Source of the DNA: Neorhizobium huautlense
Lineage (GTDB): Bacteria; Pseudomonadota; Alphaproteobacteria; Rhizobiales; Rhizobiaceae
Reading direction: 5' to 3'
DNA length: 64,000 nucleotides
Assembly (NCBI RefSeq): GCF_002968575.1
Contig: NZ_PVBM01000016.1
Coordinates: forward strand, 62,001-126,000
Shown here: piece after piece, positions 27,683-36,446 of the stretch
Position numbering within the stretch: the stretch's first letter is position 1
Layout of the letters: every line of letters starts with the position of its first letter
Notes under the pieces: generated by a model
What the model saw: only the letters and a program-made list of their open reading frames with translations
Told to the model about the DNA's origin: nothing
Databases searched by the model: none
Position numbers and translations under genes: made by a program

Positions 27683-27709
27683 TTGACAATCGTCCGGTTT
27701 CCTTACTAT
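27683..27709 (+). promoter_or_regulatory. Promoter/operator upstream of the flavoprotein hydroxylase
   Basis: TTGACA (27683-27688) is followed after 15 nt by TACTAT (27704-27709). The interval carries TCGTCCGGTTTCCTTACTA, which differs from the perfect palindrome at 24364-24382 at three of 19 positions. It lies just after the marR stop codon and about 30-50 nt before the GTG start of the hydroxylase gene, so the hydroxylase has its own regulated promoter. Confidence 0.55.
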
Positions 27710-27739
27710 TTTCGCGCGGGCGGACTTGGGAGGTTTACC

Positions 27740-29407
27740 GTGGCTCACGAAATTTATGACGTCGTCATCGCGGGCGGTGGTCCGTTTGGGCTGATGCTGG
27801 CCAATGAGCTTGGACGACGAGGCGTTTCAGCCGTCCTCTTCGACGAGAAGTCATCGACAGCGTTCAACCCACAGGCCAACGCGACTCAAGCAAGGACAAT
27901 GGAGCATTTTCGACGCCTGGGATTTGCGGATGAAATCCGTGCGCTCGGGATGCCTGAAGATTTTCCCACAGATATCGCATATTTCACACGATTTGCCCGT
28001 CATGAACTCGCTCGCTTTCGCCTTCCTTCCGCAAAAGAGGCGCGCGAAAAGGTCTTGACTATGACGGGTTCTTGGAGCGCTGCCGAGTTGCCACATCGCG
28101 TCTCCCAGAAATTTGTCGAGCGCGTACTGCGCAAGCATGCCGAAGCCCTGCCCAAAGTCTCGGTGAACTACGGCTGGCGCATATCTCAGTTCGAGGAACT
28201 TGCGGACGTGGTAACGGTGACCGCAAGCCAAGTTGGGTCTGAAAGCACCCGTTCGGTTAAGGCCAAGTACCTCATAGGCGGCGATGGAGCGAAAAGCTTC
28301 ATACGCCGAACACTCGGCATTCGATATCAGGGAGATGGCGGTGCTGTGAGGGATTTCTTCGGCGGGAAAATGTTCGCGCTCTACCTTCGATGCCCTCAGT
28401 TCTACGAAGTCGTTCCGTTCGCGCCCGCATGGATGAATGTCGCCTTCAATTCTGAACGCCGAGCATTCATGGCGGCAGTTGATGGCAAGGGTGAGTTCGC
28501 TTTTCATACTCAACTGAAGGACGACGAAAGCGAGGAAGATATATCGGACGCGCAAGCGCTGCAGATCTTCAGGTCGGTTGTCGGTTTCCCCGTTGAAGCG
28601 GAGATCCTCTCTCGCGGCAGTTGGACGGCAGGGTTTGCTTTGGTCGCTGACAGGTTTCAAGCAGGGAGGGTTTTGCTCGGTGGGGATGCCGTGCATCTTT
28701 TCACGCCAGCTGGCGGCCTAGGATACAATACCGCGGTTGACGACGCGGTCAATTTGGGGTGGAAACTGGCATCGGTGATCAAGGGAGTTGCATCACCCGA
28801 CCTTCTCGACAGTTATGAACTTGAGAGGCGTCCAGTCGCAATAAGGAACACGGGTTTCGCCAAGAGGTTCGCAGAATCTATTGGAAACTACCTACCACGG
28901 CCAAACCTTGAGGTAGATTCGGATCTCGGACAGGAGTTGCGCCGAGAGGCCGGCCTCTATCTGGAAGCCCATGGTCGGTCTGAATTTAACATACCGGGTG
29001 TGACTTTCGGCGCGCGTTATGATCAGTCACCGGTCATTTTATCAGAGCGACAAGAACAGACCCCCGATCAACCGGATGTCTATGTTCCAAGTGCTGCACC
29101 CGGTGGCAGAGCACCACACGTTTGGCTGGATCCTCAAACTTCGCTGTTCGACAAGTTTGGGTTTGAATGGACGCTATTGAGGCTAAGTCCTCCGTCTTCG
29201 TCAGGTGATGAGTTGATTGCCGCTGCAAATGCCACTGGGATGGAACTCGCAGTTTTGGATATCGAGCTGCCTAATATGAGTGACCTATATCGCGAACCAC
29301 TGGTGCTCATACGCCCAGATCAGGTTGTTGCTTGGCGTGGAGACGATAATTGCGACGCTTTGGCGGTCATTGAGACAGTCTTGGGCTATCACATCGCCAA
29401 GCCATAA
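27740..29407 (+). CDS. FAD-dependent aromatic hydroxylase (PheA/TfdB/MhpA-type)
   Basis: The 555-residue protein is a class A flavoprotein monooxygenase. The FAD dinucleotide fold GGGPFGLMLANELGRRG is near residue 12, the DG motif appears in YLIGGDGAKSFIRR, and the GD motif in LLGGDAVHLFTPAGGLGYN. A C-terminal thioredoxin-like domain is suggested by the length. I choose the GTG at 27740 because GGGAGG lies 6 nt upstream; the frame extends to 27683. The context suggests hydroxylation, or oxidative decarboxylation, of a phenolic acid to a hydroquinone or hydroxyquinol precursor. Substrate identity is inference. Confidence 0.82.
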   Translation: MAHEIYDVVIAGGGPFGLMLANELGRRGVSAVLFDEKSSTAFNPQANATQARTMEHFRRLGFADEIRALGMPEDFPTDIAYFTRFARHELARFRLPSAKEAREKVLTMTGSWSAAELPHRVSQKFVERVLRKHAEALPKVSVNYGWRISQFEELADVVTVTASQVGSESTRSVKAKYLIGGDGAKSFIRRTLGIRYQGDGGAVRDFFGGKMFALYLRCPQFYEVVPFAPAWMNVAFNSERRAFMAAVDGKGEFAFHTQLKDDESEEDISDAQALQIFRSVVGFPVEAEILSRGSWTAGFALVADRFQAGRVLLGGDAVHLFTPAGGLGYNTAVDDAVNLGWKLASVIKGVASPDLLDSYELERRPVAIRNTGFAKRFAESIGNYLPRPNLEVDSDLGQELRREAGLYLEAHGRSEFNIPGVTFGARYDQSPVILSERQEQTPDQPDVYVPSAAPGGRAPHVWLDPQTSLFDKFGFEWTLLRLSPPSSSGDELIAAANATGMELAVLDIELPNMSDLYREPLVLIRPDQVVAWRGDDNCDALAVIETVLGYHIAKP

Positions 29408-29616
29408 GAGCATTTCATGGCGCCAGGTATCGTGCTTTCCGGATCAAAGGCAGGATTGCGCTGTCGGCACAACTGGAGATCAACAACAGTTGCCGCTTAG
29501 CCTACTAGGCGCCACTCCACTAGCGATGCCGAAGATGTGAGAAGCGACATCAGGACGCTGCAATGGGTGCAGCGCCGGCCAAAGAGATAATACTCTCGAA
29601 AATGCGCCCAGCTGTG

Positions 29617-30597
29617 TCATTTGTAACGCTGCTTCGAGCGCCCCCGTCCCATTTCGAATAGACTTTCGAGCGGCAGGCTGAGGCTTGGATCGCGGTTTAG
29701 AAACAGCTCGCCAACGGTCCGCCGAAGCCAGATTTGTGCAGGATCTTTCTGCACACTTCGGTGCCAATATTGCTTGACCGGAATGAGCGGCAGTTCGATT
29801 GGAGGTTTAAAAACACGAAGTCCGCCAATTTCCTTAAACATGTAAGGAATTGCCTTGGGGACGGTCGCCACCAAATTGGTTTCGCGGATGAGAAACGGAA
29901 CGTTCATGAAATATGGTGTCTGGAACGCGATGTTCCGCTCGATGCCGGTTTTTCGGATCATCATCTCAAAGTGTGTCTGCGCGTGCCCCTCGCCCACTAA
30001 GGCAATGTGGTCAGCATTTCGATAGAGATCGAGAGTGAGCTCGGCATGGATTGCCGGATGGTCGGCGCGAACCAGACAGACGAACGGGTGCTCGAACAAG
30101 CTTTGCACCATGATGTTGGACCCGGACAATTCCGGGTGATAACCAATGGCGAGATCGACTTTCTGCAGGCTGAGGGCTTCTGTCAACGCATCGGGAGTCA
30201 ACGTTTTGATCTCAATCCTGGCGCCTGGGGCAAAGGCCTGCAGACGCTTAAGGAGCTTTGGACCAAAAGCGATTTCGCCAATATCACTCATATTGATTAC
30301 AAAGCTTCGGGCGCTTTGCGCTGGGTCGAACGTTTGTGTTTTGAGAATTTCCTCGTTCACCAGACCGATCATCCGCGCTACGGGATCAGCGAGTTCCGAC
30401 ATCCTAGGCGTTGGCTGCATGCCAGCGGCGGTGCGTATGAAAAGTTCGTCTTCATAATACTCGCGCAACTTCCTGAGCGAGAAACTAACCGTTGGTTGAC
30501 TGATCAATAGTTCGCGCGCGACAAGGGTCGCACTGCGAAGCCGAAACATTGCGTCCAGGACAAGCAAGAGATTCAAGTCAATAGAACGAAAATCCAT
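29617..30597 (-). CDS. LysR-family regulator (NahR/NodD-like)
   Basis: This 326-residue regulator has an N-terminal winged helix (LVARELLISQPTVSFSLRKL) and a periplasmic-binding-like effector domain beginning FVINMSDIGEIAFGPKLL, a phrase typical of NahR-type activators of aromatic catabolism. It is divergent from the MpaB-like oxygenase gene; the AT-rich 89-nt gap between them presumably carries its binding site and both promoters. It probably activates the oxygenase and outer-membrane protein genes in response to an aromatic inducer. Confidence 0.87.
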   Translation of the reverse strand: MDFRSIDLNLLLVLDAMFRLRSATLVARELLISQPTVSFSLRKLREYYEDELFIRTAAGMQPTPRMSELADPVARMIGLVNEEILKTQTFDPAQSARSFVINMSDIGEIAFGPKLLKRLQAFAPGARIEIKTLTPDALTEALSLQKVDLAIGYHPELSGSNIMVQSLFEHPFVCLVRADHPAIHAELTLDLYRNADHIALVGEGHAQTHFEMMIRKTGIERNIAFQTPYFMNVPFLIRETNLVATVPKAIPYMFKEIGGLRVFKPPIELPLIPVKQYWHRSVQKDPAQIWLRRTVGELFLNRDPSLSLPLESLFEMGRGRSKQRYK

Positions 30598-30686
30598 TAT
30601 ACTAATAATGCATATCTATCATTATCTGTATACCTGAAAAACGTGACCTGCCATCTTCTTTTGTGAGGATTAGATGGAGGAGACTG

Positions 30687-31700
30687 ATGGAGCAGATCAC
30701 TTCGGGAGTTCCCGCGGGTGCTAGTTCACTGACACCGCTGAAAGGGTATAAGTGGATTGCTAGAGAAATCGAGCGCCTCGATCCAGAAATAGATTACGCG
30801 CGAATTTGGGCGTTGAGCACCCTTTATTACACCAACGATTTTGTTTTGAACCTCAGCTATTCCACTGGGTTACCTGGCCTTATTCAGAATCCAGATGGCG
30901 CAGAAATTCTCCGCCGCACTGCCAAGATTACGAAGCTGAAGCAGCAGCGCTCGGACGACACCATATCTCATTTCTGGCACTGGTGGGAAAATGGACCTAA
31001 TCACGTCGACACGATCCGCGCAATTGAAGAGGTCAATCGGATTCACCATGCTCTCTATACTAAAGTTATGCCAGAGGCGTTTACCCTCCGCGACTATGTT
31101 TATGCCCCTTGTTCACTTGGAACGGGTCCGCATCGTTTCGCCAAAATGGTCGGCCTGTCCGGTTTCAGCGAGAAACAGAAGAGGGCTTCGCACCTATTCT
31201 GGAAAAATATCATGGCAAAGATGCGAAGCGAGGAAGGCTACATTGTTGATTTTCCCGAAAATTTTGACGCGATGGAACAGTTCGTAGAAGACTTCAATAA
31301 TGAGAAATGGCCAAAATCCGAAGTTGCACGTGCAATCGTTCCAGATGTGATCGGCCAGTTTAGCGAGCGGCATTTCCCAAAACCGCTTTGGGGCCTTGGA
31401 CGTCAAATGATCTTGACGTTTACAGACAAGCGCGCCCGCGATTTGCACGAAATGGGAGATCCAAACCCGCTAGTGGCATGGGCGATCAAACGCGTGGTGA
31501 AGCTCAACATGTGGCTGGCGATGAATATCCTTCCCGATCCAAAGCTCAGTGTTCCTGAACGGGCACGTCAGAAAGGTGACATAAAAGGCCAGCACAAGAC
31601 GCCACGTATGGTTGCGGCTTCAGCATGTCCTTATCTGCAGCTACACGAGCAGCAAGTTGCCGGTAGCGAGATGCGTGCTTCTATCACCAGTGCTGATTGA
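30687..31700 (+). CDS. Putative oxygenase of the MpaB/DUF2236 family
   Basis: The 337-residue product resembles the MpaB/latex-clearing-protein-like (DUF2236) family, which includes heme-binding oxygenases. Visible features are the conserved His-rich stretch EEVNRIHHALY, then YAPCSLGTGPHRFAKMVGLSG and ASHLFWKNIMAKM. The start at 30687 follows GGAGGAG; the frame extends to 30663. It is divergent from a NahR-type regulator and is followed by an outer-membrane protein of the phenol-degradation MetA type. I infer action on a hydrophobic or aromatic compound; family assignment is moderate. Confidence 0.55.
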   Translation: MEQITSGVPAGASSLTPLKGYKWIAREIERLDPEIDYARIWALSTLYYTNDFVLNLSYSTGLPGLIQNPDGAEILRRTAKITKLKQQRSDDTISHFWHWWENGPNHVDTIRAIEEVNRIHHALYTKVMPEAFTLRDYVYAPCSLGTGPHRFAKMVGLSGFSEKQKRASHLFWKNIMAKMRSEEGYIVDFPENFDAMEQFVEDFNNEKWPKSEVARAIVPDVIGQFSERHFPKPLWGLGRQMILTFTDKRARDLHEMGDPNPLVAWAIKRVVKLNMWLAMNILPDPKLSVPERARQKGDIKGQHKTPRMVAASACPYLQLHEQQVAGSEMRASITSAD

Positions 31701-31839
31701 TGCCCCAGCGGCAGAAAACGATTGTCCCTACAACTCGCGGCCACCGTCCTGTCAATCCAAAATCATGTTGATCGGATTTCTTGGCCAGCGCTTGTGGAGA
31801 TATTCGGCACATCTTGTCTTTGAAGGGAGGAGGAACGAA

Positions 31840-32742
31840 ATGAACGCGAAAATATTCGTGCCGGCAGCATTGACGGCCATATTGTTTCACGTACTAAACG
31901 CAGGTGCAACCGAACAGGGAAGAATAGCCTACCCGATTGGAGTAAACACCGTAGCCTCGGGTATGGTGCCAAAGCCGGGACAGACTTGGTTGCAGAACTT
32001 TTCGACCTATTATACATCCACAAAGTTTTCCGACGAAGATGGAAACAGTCTGATCCCCGGATTTGAGGCTCGCGTTTCTGCAAACGCATTGAAGCTGTTT
32101 CATACATGGGATGGGGTCACAATAGGACCATTCAGCATCAGCTCGGCTTTCGCGGCACCGTTTTTCAATATCGACACAACTAACGCCCTAACCGGAAAAG
32201 AGCACAGTTTCTCTGTCGGTGATGTCACTGTTTCACCAGCCTATTTTGGTTGGTCCAATCCCGAACACACGTTTTTCGCCTATGCGGGTGTGGACCTCAT
32301 CATTCCCACCAAAACCAAGGTCTCAAATGACTTTTATTCGATCAACCCTATCGTCAACATGACATGGTTTCCCACTCCGGAGTTGGAACTTAATTTGACC
32401 GGCGTTGCCGAGTTCCACACACGCAACAGTGAAACAGAATATCGTTCTGGCACACTGCTGATGGCCGATTGGGCGGTCCTTTATCATCTGGCACCGTCGG
32501 CACCACAACTGGCGGTAGGCCTCAATGGATATGCAATTACACAAGTGACCGACGACACGGTAGGGGGCGCTGTTGTGGGCGACGGCTTCAGGCAGCAAGG
32601 CTTTGCGATCGGCCCACAAATCACATACGCTTTTGAGCGCGGCGGCGGAGTCGCCGTGAAGTGGCAACACGAGTTCGGTAACAAATATAGTACCCGGGGC
32701 GACAGATTATGGATGCAAGTCACAGTTCCACTTGGGGACTAG
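31840..32742 (+). CDS. Outer-membrane protein of the MetA-pathway of phenol degradation family
   Basis: The predicted protein has 300 residues with a signal peptide ending near NAGA (residue 23) and a beta-rich mature part. Alternating hydrophobic strands such as NPEHTFFAYAGVDLIIPTKT and VNMTWFPTPELELNLTGVAE fit a beta-barrel of the Phenol_MetA_deg family, which is often found beside aromatic degradation genes. The ATG at 31840 has GGAGGAGGAA just upstream. The 139-nt gap to the oxygenase gene is consistent with one transcript. It probably helps hydrophobic substrates cross the outer membrane. Confidence 0.72.
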   Translation: MNAKIFVPAALTAILFHVLNAGATEQGRIAYPIGVNTVASGMVPKPGQTWLQNFSTYYTSTKFSDEDGNSLIPGFEARVSANALKLFHTWDGVTIGPFSISSAFAAPFFNIDTTNALTGKEHSFSVGDVTVSPAYFGWSNPEHTFFAYAGVDLIIPTKTKVSNDFYSINPIVNMTWFPTPELELNLTGVAEFHTRNSETEYRSGTLLMADWAVLYHLAPSAPQLAVGLNGYAITQVTDDTVGGAVVGDGFRQQGFAIGPQITYAFERGGGVAVKWQHEFGNKYSTRGDRLWMQVTVPLGD

Positions 32743-32907
32743 CCTAGATAAGTGCGATTTAGGGATATTAAAACACCCTAATCATGCGGTTGAGCTAAAA
32801 GCGCAATTAGCTCCAACTTGTAGAAGCGTGACAGCTAGGTCCTGTTGACAAAGTGCATTCTCAAATCAGTGGAAGCGTGATTTAATACTGCCTTCTAGGA
32901 GGCGGTT

Positions 32908-33015
32908 TTGGCTGGCGGCGACCTGACGGATATGGAATGGCGGATCATCGCGGGGCTATTGCCCAGCAAACGTGGCAGGAAGTCTCGGTCCTTGCACGAT
33001 AATCGGAGGCTCTAG
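32908..33015 (+). pseudogene. N-terminal fragment of an IS5/IS427-type transposase
   Basis: The short frame reads GDLTDMEWRIIAGLLPS and then GRKSRSLHDNRR before a stop, which matches the start of IS427-type transposases (DLTDEEW, LLP, DNRR). The rest of the transposase is missing. It marks the left border of the accessory island and is a remnant, not a functional element. Confidence 0.6.
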
Positions 33016-33076
33016 AAACCTCCCCTTTCGCCTGTTTTCATGCTTCAATCCGGCTTGCGTGATTTGCAGGGAACTG

Positions 33077-33353
33077 ATGATGTGCGGGCAACCAGGCTTT
33101 TGGGATTTAGACGAACGGTACGAGCGGCCGAGTGCCGTTGGCGACCCTCTTTAGAAGCTCAACAGCATCATTCCCTGGTTCGTGTTCGAAAAGCCGCTGA
33201 TTTAAGCGCTTAAGCGATCCGCAGAATCGAAGGGCGGGCATCCGCCGTTTCCGGCAGCGTTGATGTTCAAGATCCTAGTGCTGCTGGCACTCTACAAATC
33301 TCTCCGACGATCAAGCCGAGTTCGTCATCCAGGACAGTCTCTCGTTATGTGGT
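33077..33353 (+). pseudogene. Degenerate IS5-family transposase remnant
   Basis: The frame begins MMCGQPGFWDLDERYERPSA, then hits a stop at VGDPL. Homology continues in shifted frames with NSIIPWFVFEKPL, FPAALMFKILVLLALYKSL and DDQAEFVIQDSLSLCGY. The pattern is that of IS5-group transposases, broken by a stop codon and at least one frameshift. It is a second, independent insertion scar adjacent to the previous one. Confidence 0.65.
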
Positions 33354-33834
33354 TACTAGGCCAAGTCCCCATAAACGGGGTTCATGTAGCGCGCGGATTG
33401 TGATTCACTCCCCTTGAAGGGATGTGAACCTATGACCCGTAATCGAAAGGTAGTGAGACCCAGAGATTTTGACGTTGCATCAAAGAGTTGTTCGAAAGTT
33501 CGCCTACAGCATGAGGCCGGCAAAGAGCTGCAGACCGTTAGCCGTCTTCTTGCAGGTGGTCGTCCATCGATTTTCGCCAAGATTTGGTCGCTGTTTCTAT
33601 CAGGACCATACCCTCTTGGGCGGACTTGCCGCCTACATCTTCAATATCACAGCGAAATCTTGATGGGCTCACCGGGAGCAGTTCGAACAGCAAGATTCCC
33701 TCTTAGACCATACGCGTGTACCTATAACAGCAACCGCCCCTCTGCTTCCTTGCGGAAGTAATTCTCGATATCTACCCGTGTCGGATCCGCGCAAGGCGAT
33801 AGCTTTGTGCCGTAGGTCAAAGGAACCGCTCCTG
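33354..33834. other. Gene-poor junction after the IS remnants
   Basis: Only short, low-quality frames occur in this 481-nt stretch, with none that resembles a known protein. A local inverted repeat, TTCACTCCCCTTGAAGGGATGTGAA, spans 33403-33427 or nearby. The stretch is probably insertion-sequence debris between the catabolic region and the nuclease-like cassettes. Confidence 0.35.
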
Positions 33835-34932
33835 TTATTGGCCTTCGCGGCTTTCGCGGATTGCCTCGATCATCGAGCGAGCAAGGGCGCAGGATCGATC
33901 GACATCGCCTTCTTCCCAGTCTGCGACGGAATAGTGGATGTTGAACCAAGGAAGCAGCGTCAATGCTCCGCGTTGCGTCTTTGACAATGGTGTCGGCGCT
34001 CGTGGGTTCTCCAAGAGAATAGTTGCCTTCTCAAGGCAGAGGATCGCTGCGGAATAACGGCTGACTTTTGCCGCATGAGCAGAAAAACGCCCTTCATGGG
34101 CCATCGGCGTAATCTTGTATCCGACGCCCACGTTATCATCAAAGACCGGCGCCCCCTTCCAGCCATAAAAGGCGTACCAGATGGCCCCCGAACACAGCGC
34201 GCCATGGTGCCCGCTGATCAGTGGTGAACTTTGCTCCTCGTGAAAGACACCAGGCCATTTCCCAAGATCCCGAAAATCAATCCACAGCAGGCTTGGCTTC
34301 CCGTCAGCGAACTGCGTCTCCTTTGCCTTGATCTGGCAGATCCGGCTGATCGCGTTGGTCTGCGTCGTGTCGCCGGCTTTTCCTGCATCGGGCGCGCCGA
34401 AAGGATGCGAGACGGATGCGGTAAAGTCGGCCCTTCCATTCTTGCTTTCAAAAGTTGAGCGCTCGACTCCGTCTGGAGTCTCACCGCCGGCAATTCTCCG
34501 AGCCAGTTTTACCTGCTCGTCGTGCTCAAGCTTCGCCGTCACCTCGACGATGCCGGATGCGCCATCAAGGTCGAATTTGAAGTCCGGTGTCGGAGCATTT
34601 TTAACGGTCGGAATGGGCTGGATATCAAAACCGGCTTCCAGCATTGCGCCGTAGCAGCATATCTCGGCGATCGACGAGACCGCCTCTTCAAAATCCGAGG
34701 TTTGGGTGACACGTTTCAGCGTACCTGTCAGCCAGGACTTGCCCTCCTTGCCCAGGCAGATGCCGTCAACAGCCTTGTTTACAAGGAAATCCTTGGGCGA
34801 ACGCGAGTAATCGACGGCACGATCAAATGCATTGATGACGGACCAGGCTGGATGGCGCCCCCGTGCCGGGTCAAAGTAATTGTTTATTTCCGCAATCTGG
34901 CTTTTCGTCAGTAGATCGTTAAGTCCCGGCAA
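33835..34932 (-). CDS. Hypothetical protein, possible PD-(D/E)xK-like core
   Basis: I do not recognise this 365-residue protein. Around residues 110-125 it has PDFKFDLDGASGIVEVTAK, which has the D-(X)n-E-x-T/K layout of PD-(D/E)xK nucleases; the canonical Lys is displaced (EVTAK instead of ExK), so activity is uncertain. The frame begins with TTG at 34932, preceded by AAGGA. It follows the Abi_C-like gene by 24 nt and is probably co-transcribed. Its place in an island of nuclease-like genes suggests a defence role, which is inference. Confidence 0.5.
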   Translation of the reverse strand: MPGLNDLLTKSQIAEINNYFDPARGRHPAWSVINAFDRAVDYSRSPKDFLVNKAVDGICLGKEGKSWLTGTLKRVTQTSDFEEAVSSIAEICCYGAMLEAGFDIQPIPTVKNAPTPDFKFDLDGASGIVEVTAKLEHDEQVKLARRIAGGETPDGVERSTFESKNGRADFTASVSHPFGAPDAGKAGDTTQTNAISRICQIKAKETQFADGKPSLLWIDFRDLGKWPGVFHEEQSSPLISGHHGALCSGAIWYAFYGWKGAPVFDDNVGVGYKITPMAHEGRFSAHAAKVSRYSAAILCLEKATILLENPRAPTPLSKTQRGALTLLPWFNIHYSVADWEEGDVDRSCALARSMIEAIRESREGQ

Positions 34933-34956
34933 TATGCAATCCTTTGCAAGTGTAAG

Positions 34957-35805
34957 CTAATTCGACGACCGATCATATCCATCGGCCAATTCGGCAAGCA
35001 GGTAATTGATATAGCTTCGCGTCAGGTTGCAGTACAAATGGGCCTCCTTAATCGAAGGAGATATTCCTGCTGCCAATTGGGTGCCGTGCCGGACGCCGCC
35101 ACCACCGGGTGAAGAGAGGAACCCGTGCATTTTCGTCATCCAACCAAGAGCCTCCGACAAAACACTGCCCCGATTATTGCTACGGAGCGCCCGAATGATC
35201 TCGTTGAAATACTTCCCTTCGACAGTCCCGGTTCCGCTCTCTTGCCCTTGAAACGCAGTCGAAACCGTCTCCAGCAACCAGAGAATTTCCTGGACAGCCT
35301 GCCGTGGCCGCTGTTCGAGCAAAAGCCGATCCGCCTCATCAAGAGATGTGTGTATTAGCTCGGTTGCTCGCTCGCCGATAGATTTTTGCGGTGTCTGGAC
35401 CGCGACGGGCGTTTGTGGATTTCGAGCAAGCAACGATGGAGGGCGTACCTCGAAGGGAAGCCCATGCTCGAACAATATTCTGTTGACTACATCCGCATCC
35501 GGGAGGCCGATGCCGGGATGCTCCACATTGATCTGCTCACAACCGTCCCAAAAGGCAGAAATGAAGGTTGCAGCATTGCTGGAGGCTGCGACCATATAGT
35601 TCTGCAGATCGCTGATTGCCCAGCTCTCGCTCGAACTCACCGAGTAGCCACCGCTAAACTTTGCCTTGAACAGTTCAAATATATCCCATGACGATCCGCT
35701 TTGGCTGGCAATAGCATGGACCAGCAAATTGAAGGCATTCACGGCCTCGATTTCCATAGCCCCAGGGGAGCCAAACCGCCACGCCGTCGGCATACTCAAG
35801 CTCAT
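34957..35805 (-). CDS. Hypothetical protein with Abi_C-like C-terminus
   Basis: This 282-residue protein has no clear N-terminal domain. Its C-terminal third (SVLSEALGWMTKMHGFLSSP, then GVRHGTQL and a final helix ending INYLLAEL) resembles the abortive-infection C-terminal domain, in which an RHG motif follows a helix. The ATG at 35805 is preceded by GAGGTGG. It is the first gene of a two-gene unit with the nuclease-like gene downstream, and is divergent from the following cassette. I see the RHG motif directly; the Abi assignment is moderate. Confidence 0.5.
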   Translation of the reverse strand: MSLSMPTAWRFGSPGAMEIEAVNAFNLLVHAIASQSGSSWDIFELFKAKFSGGYSVSSSESWAISDLQNYMVAASSNAATFISAFWDGCEQINVEHPGIGLPDADVVNRILFEHGLPFEVRPPSLLARNPQTPVAVQTPQKSIGERATELIHTSLDEADRLLLEQRPRQAVQEILWLLETVSTAFQGQESGTGTVEGKYFNEIIRALRSNNRGSVLSEALGWMTKMHGFLSSPGGGGVRHGTQLAAGISPSIKEAHLYCNLTRSYINYLLAELADGYDRSSN

Positions 35806-35943
35806 CTTGCCGCCACCTCGCTTGGCCCATCAAAAAAATGCTTCGGCTCATGACACAACCTTGCATGTTGCCAATGAATACAATTAATTGATGCATACTG
35901 TAACCATATTACGCCGACACGCCAGAGACCACCCGGAATTTTA

Positions 35944-36444
35944 ATGGCAATACTTGACCCTCGCCTTTTCGATCTCTTCGAAACACTAAGATCGTCGCAA
36001 TTGGACTGGCTGATTTTTGAGCTTATGGAAGGCATCCAGGCAGGAAAGCATCCCAGCGAATCTCCTGACGCCCTCGCTCAGGCACGTCGCGATGTTCGAT
36101 CCGACAGATCGCCCGAGTTTGATTTCGGCCCTACAACCGAAGCGGTTCCGATTTCAGGTGACGACCAGATCGAATGGGCAGTTGAATACGTCGCGAATCG
36201 CCTGGACGCCACGCTTGCAGAGCTTGGCAGAGCGGCCGCCAATCTCGACATAATCGTCAACGGGAACGCATCGAAAGCCACAAGCACTGCCAAGCAGGGG
36301 CCGCAAGAGGTTATGATAGAGCTCGCCGACGGCGACGGGTCGCGCAAGCTCGAGCGCAATGACATTGTCGCGGCGTCGACCGAACTGCCGGGTCTTCGCA
36401 AAGAGCTCGAGGCCTGGTCCGCCCAAGTTCGTGGGCAGGTGTAG
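35944..36444 (+). CDS. Hypothetical protein, first gene of a three-gene cassette
   Basis: The 166-residue product is not recognised. It is acidic, mostly predicted helical, with two parts: residues 1-60 (FDLFETLRSSQLDWLIFELM) and a C-terminal part with LERNDIVAASTELPGLRKEL, which looks like a coiled helix. Its stop is 2 nt before the start of a PD-(D/E)xK-type gene, so the products are probably made together and may interact. Confidence 0.5.
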   Translation: MAILDPRLFDLFETLRSSQLDWLIFELMEGIQAGKHPSESPDALAQARRDVRSDRSPEFDFGPTTEAVPISGDDQIEWAVEYVANRLDATLAELGRAAANLDIIVNGNASKATSTAKQGPQEVMIELADGDGSRKLERNDIVAASTELPGLRKELEAWSAQVRGQV

Positions 36445-36446
36445 TC

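Noticed and set aside
27851-28696. 281-codon minus-strand frame within the flavoprotein hydroxylase gene
   Set aside because: Antisense to conserved FAD-binding motifs; no ribosome site or family features.
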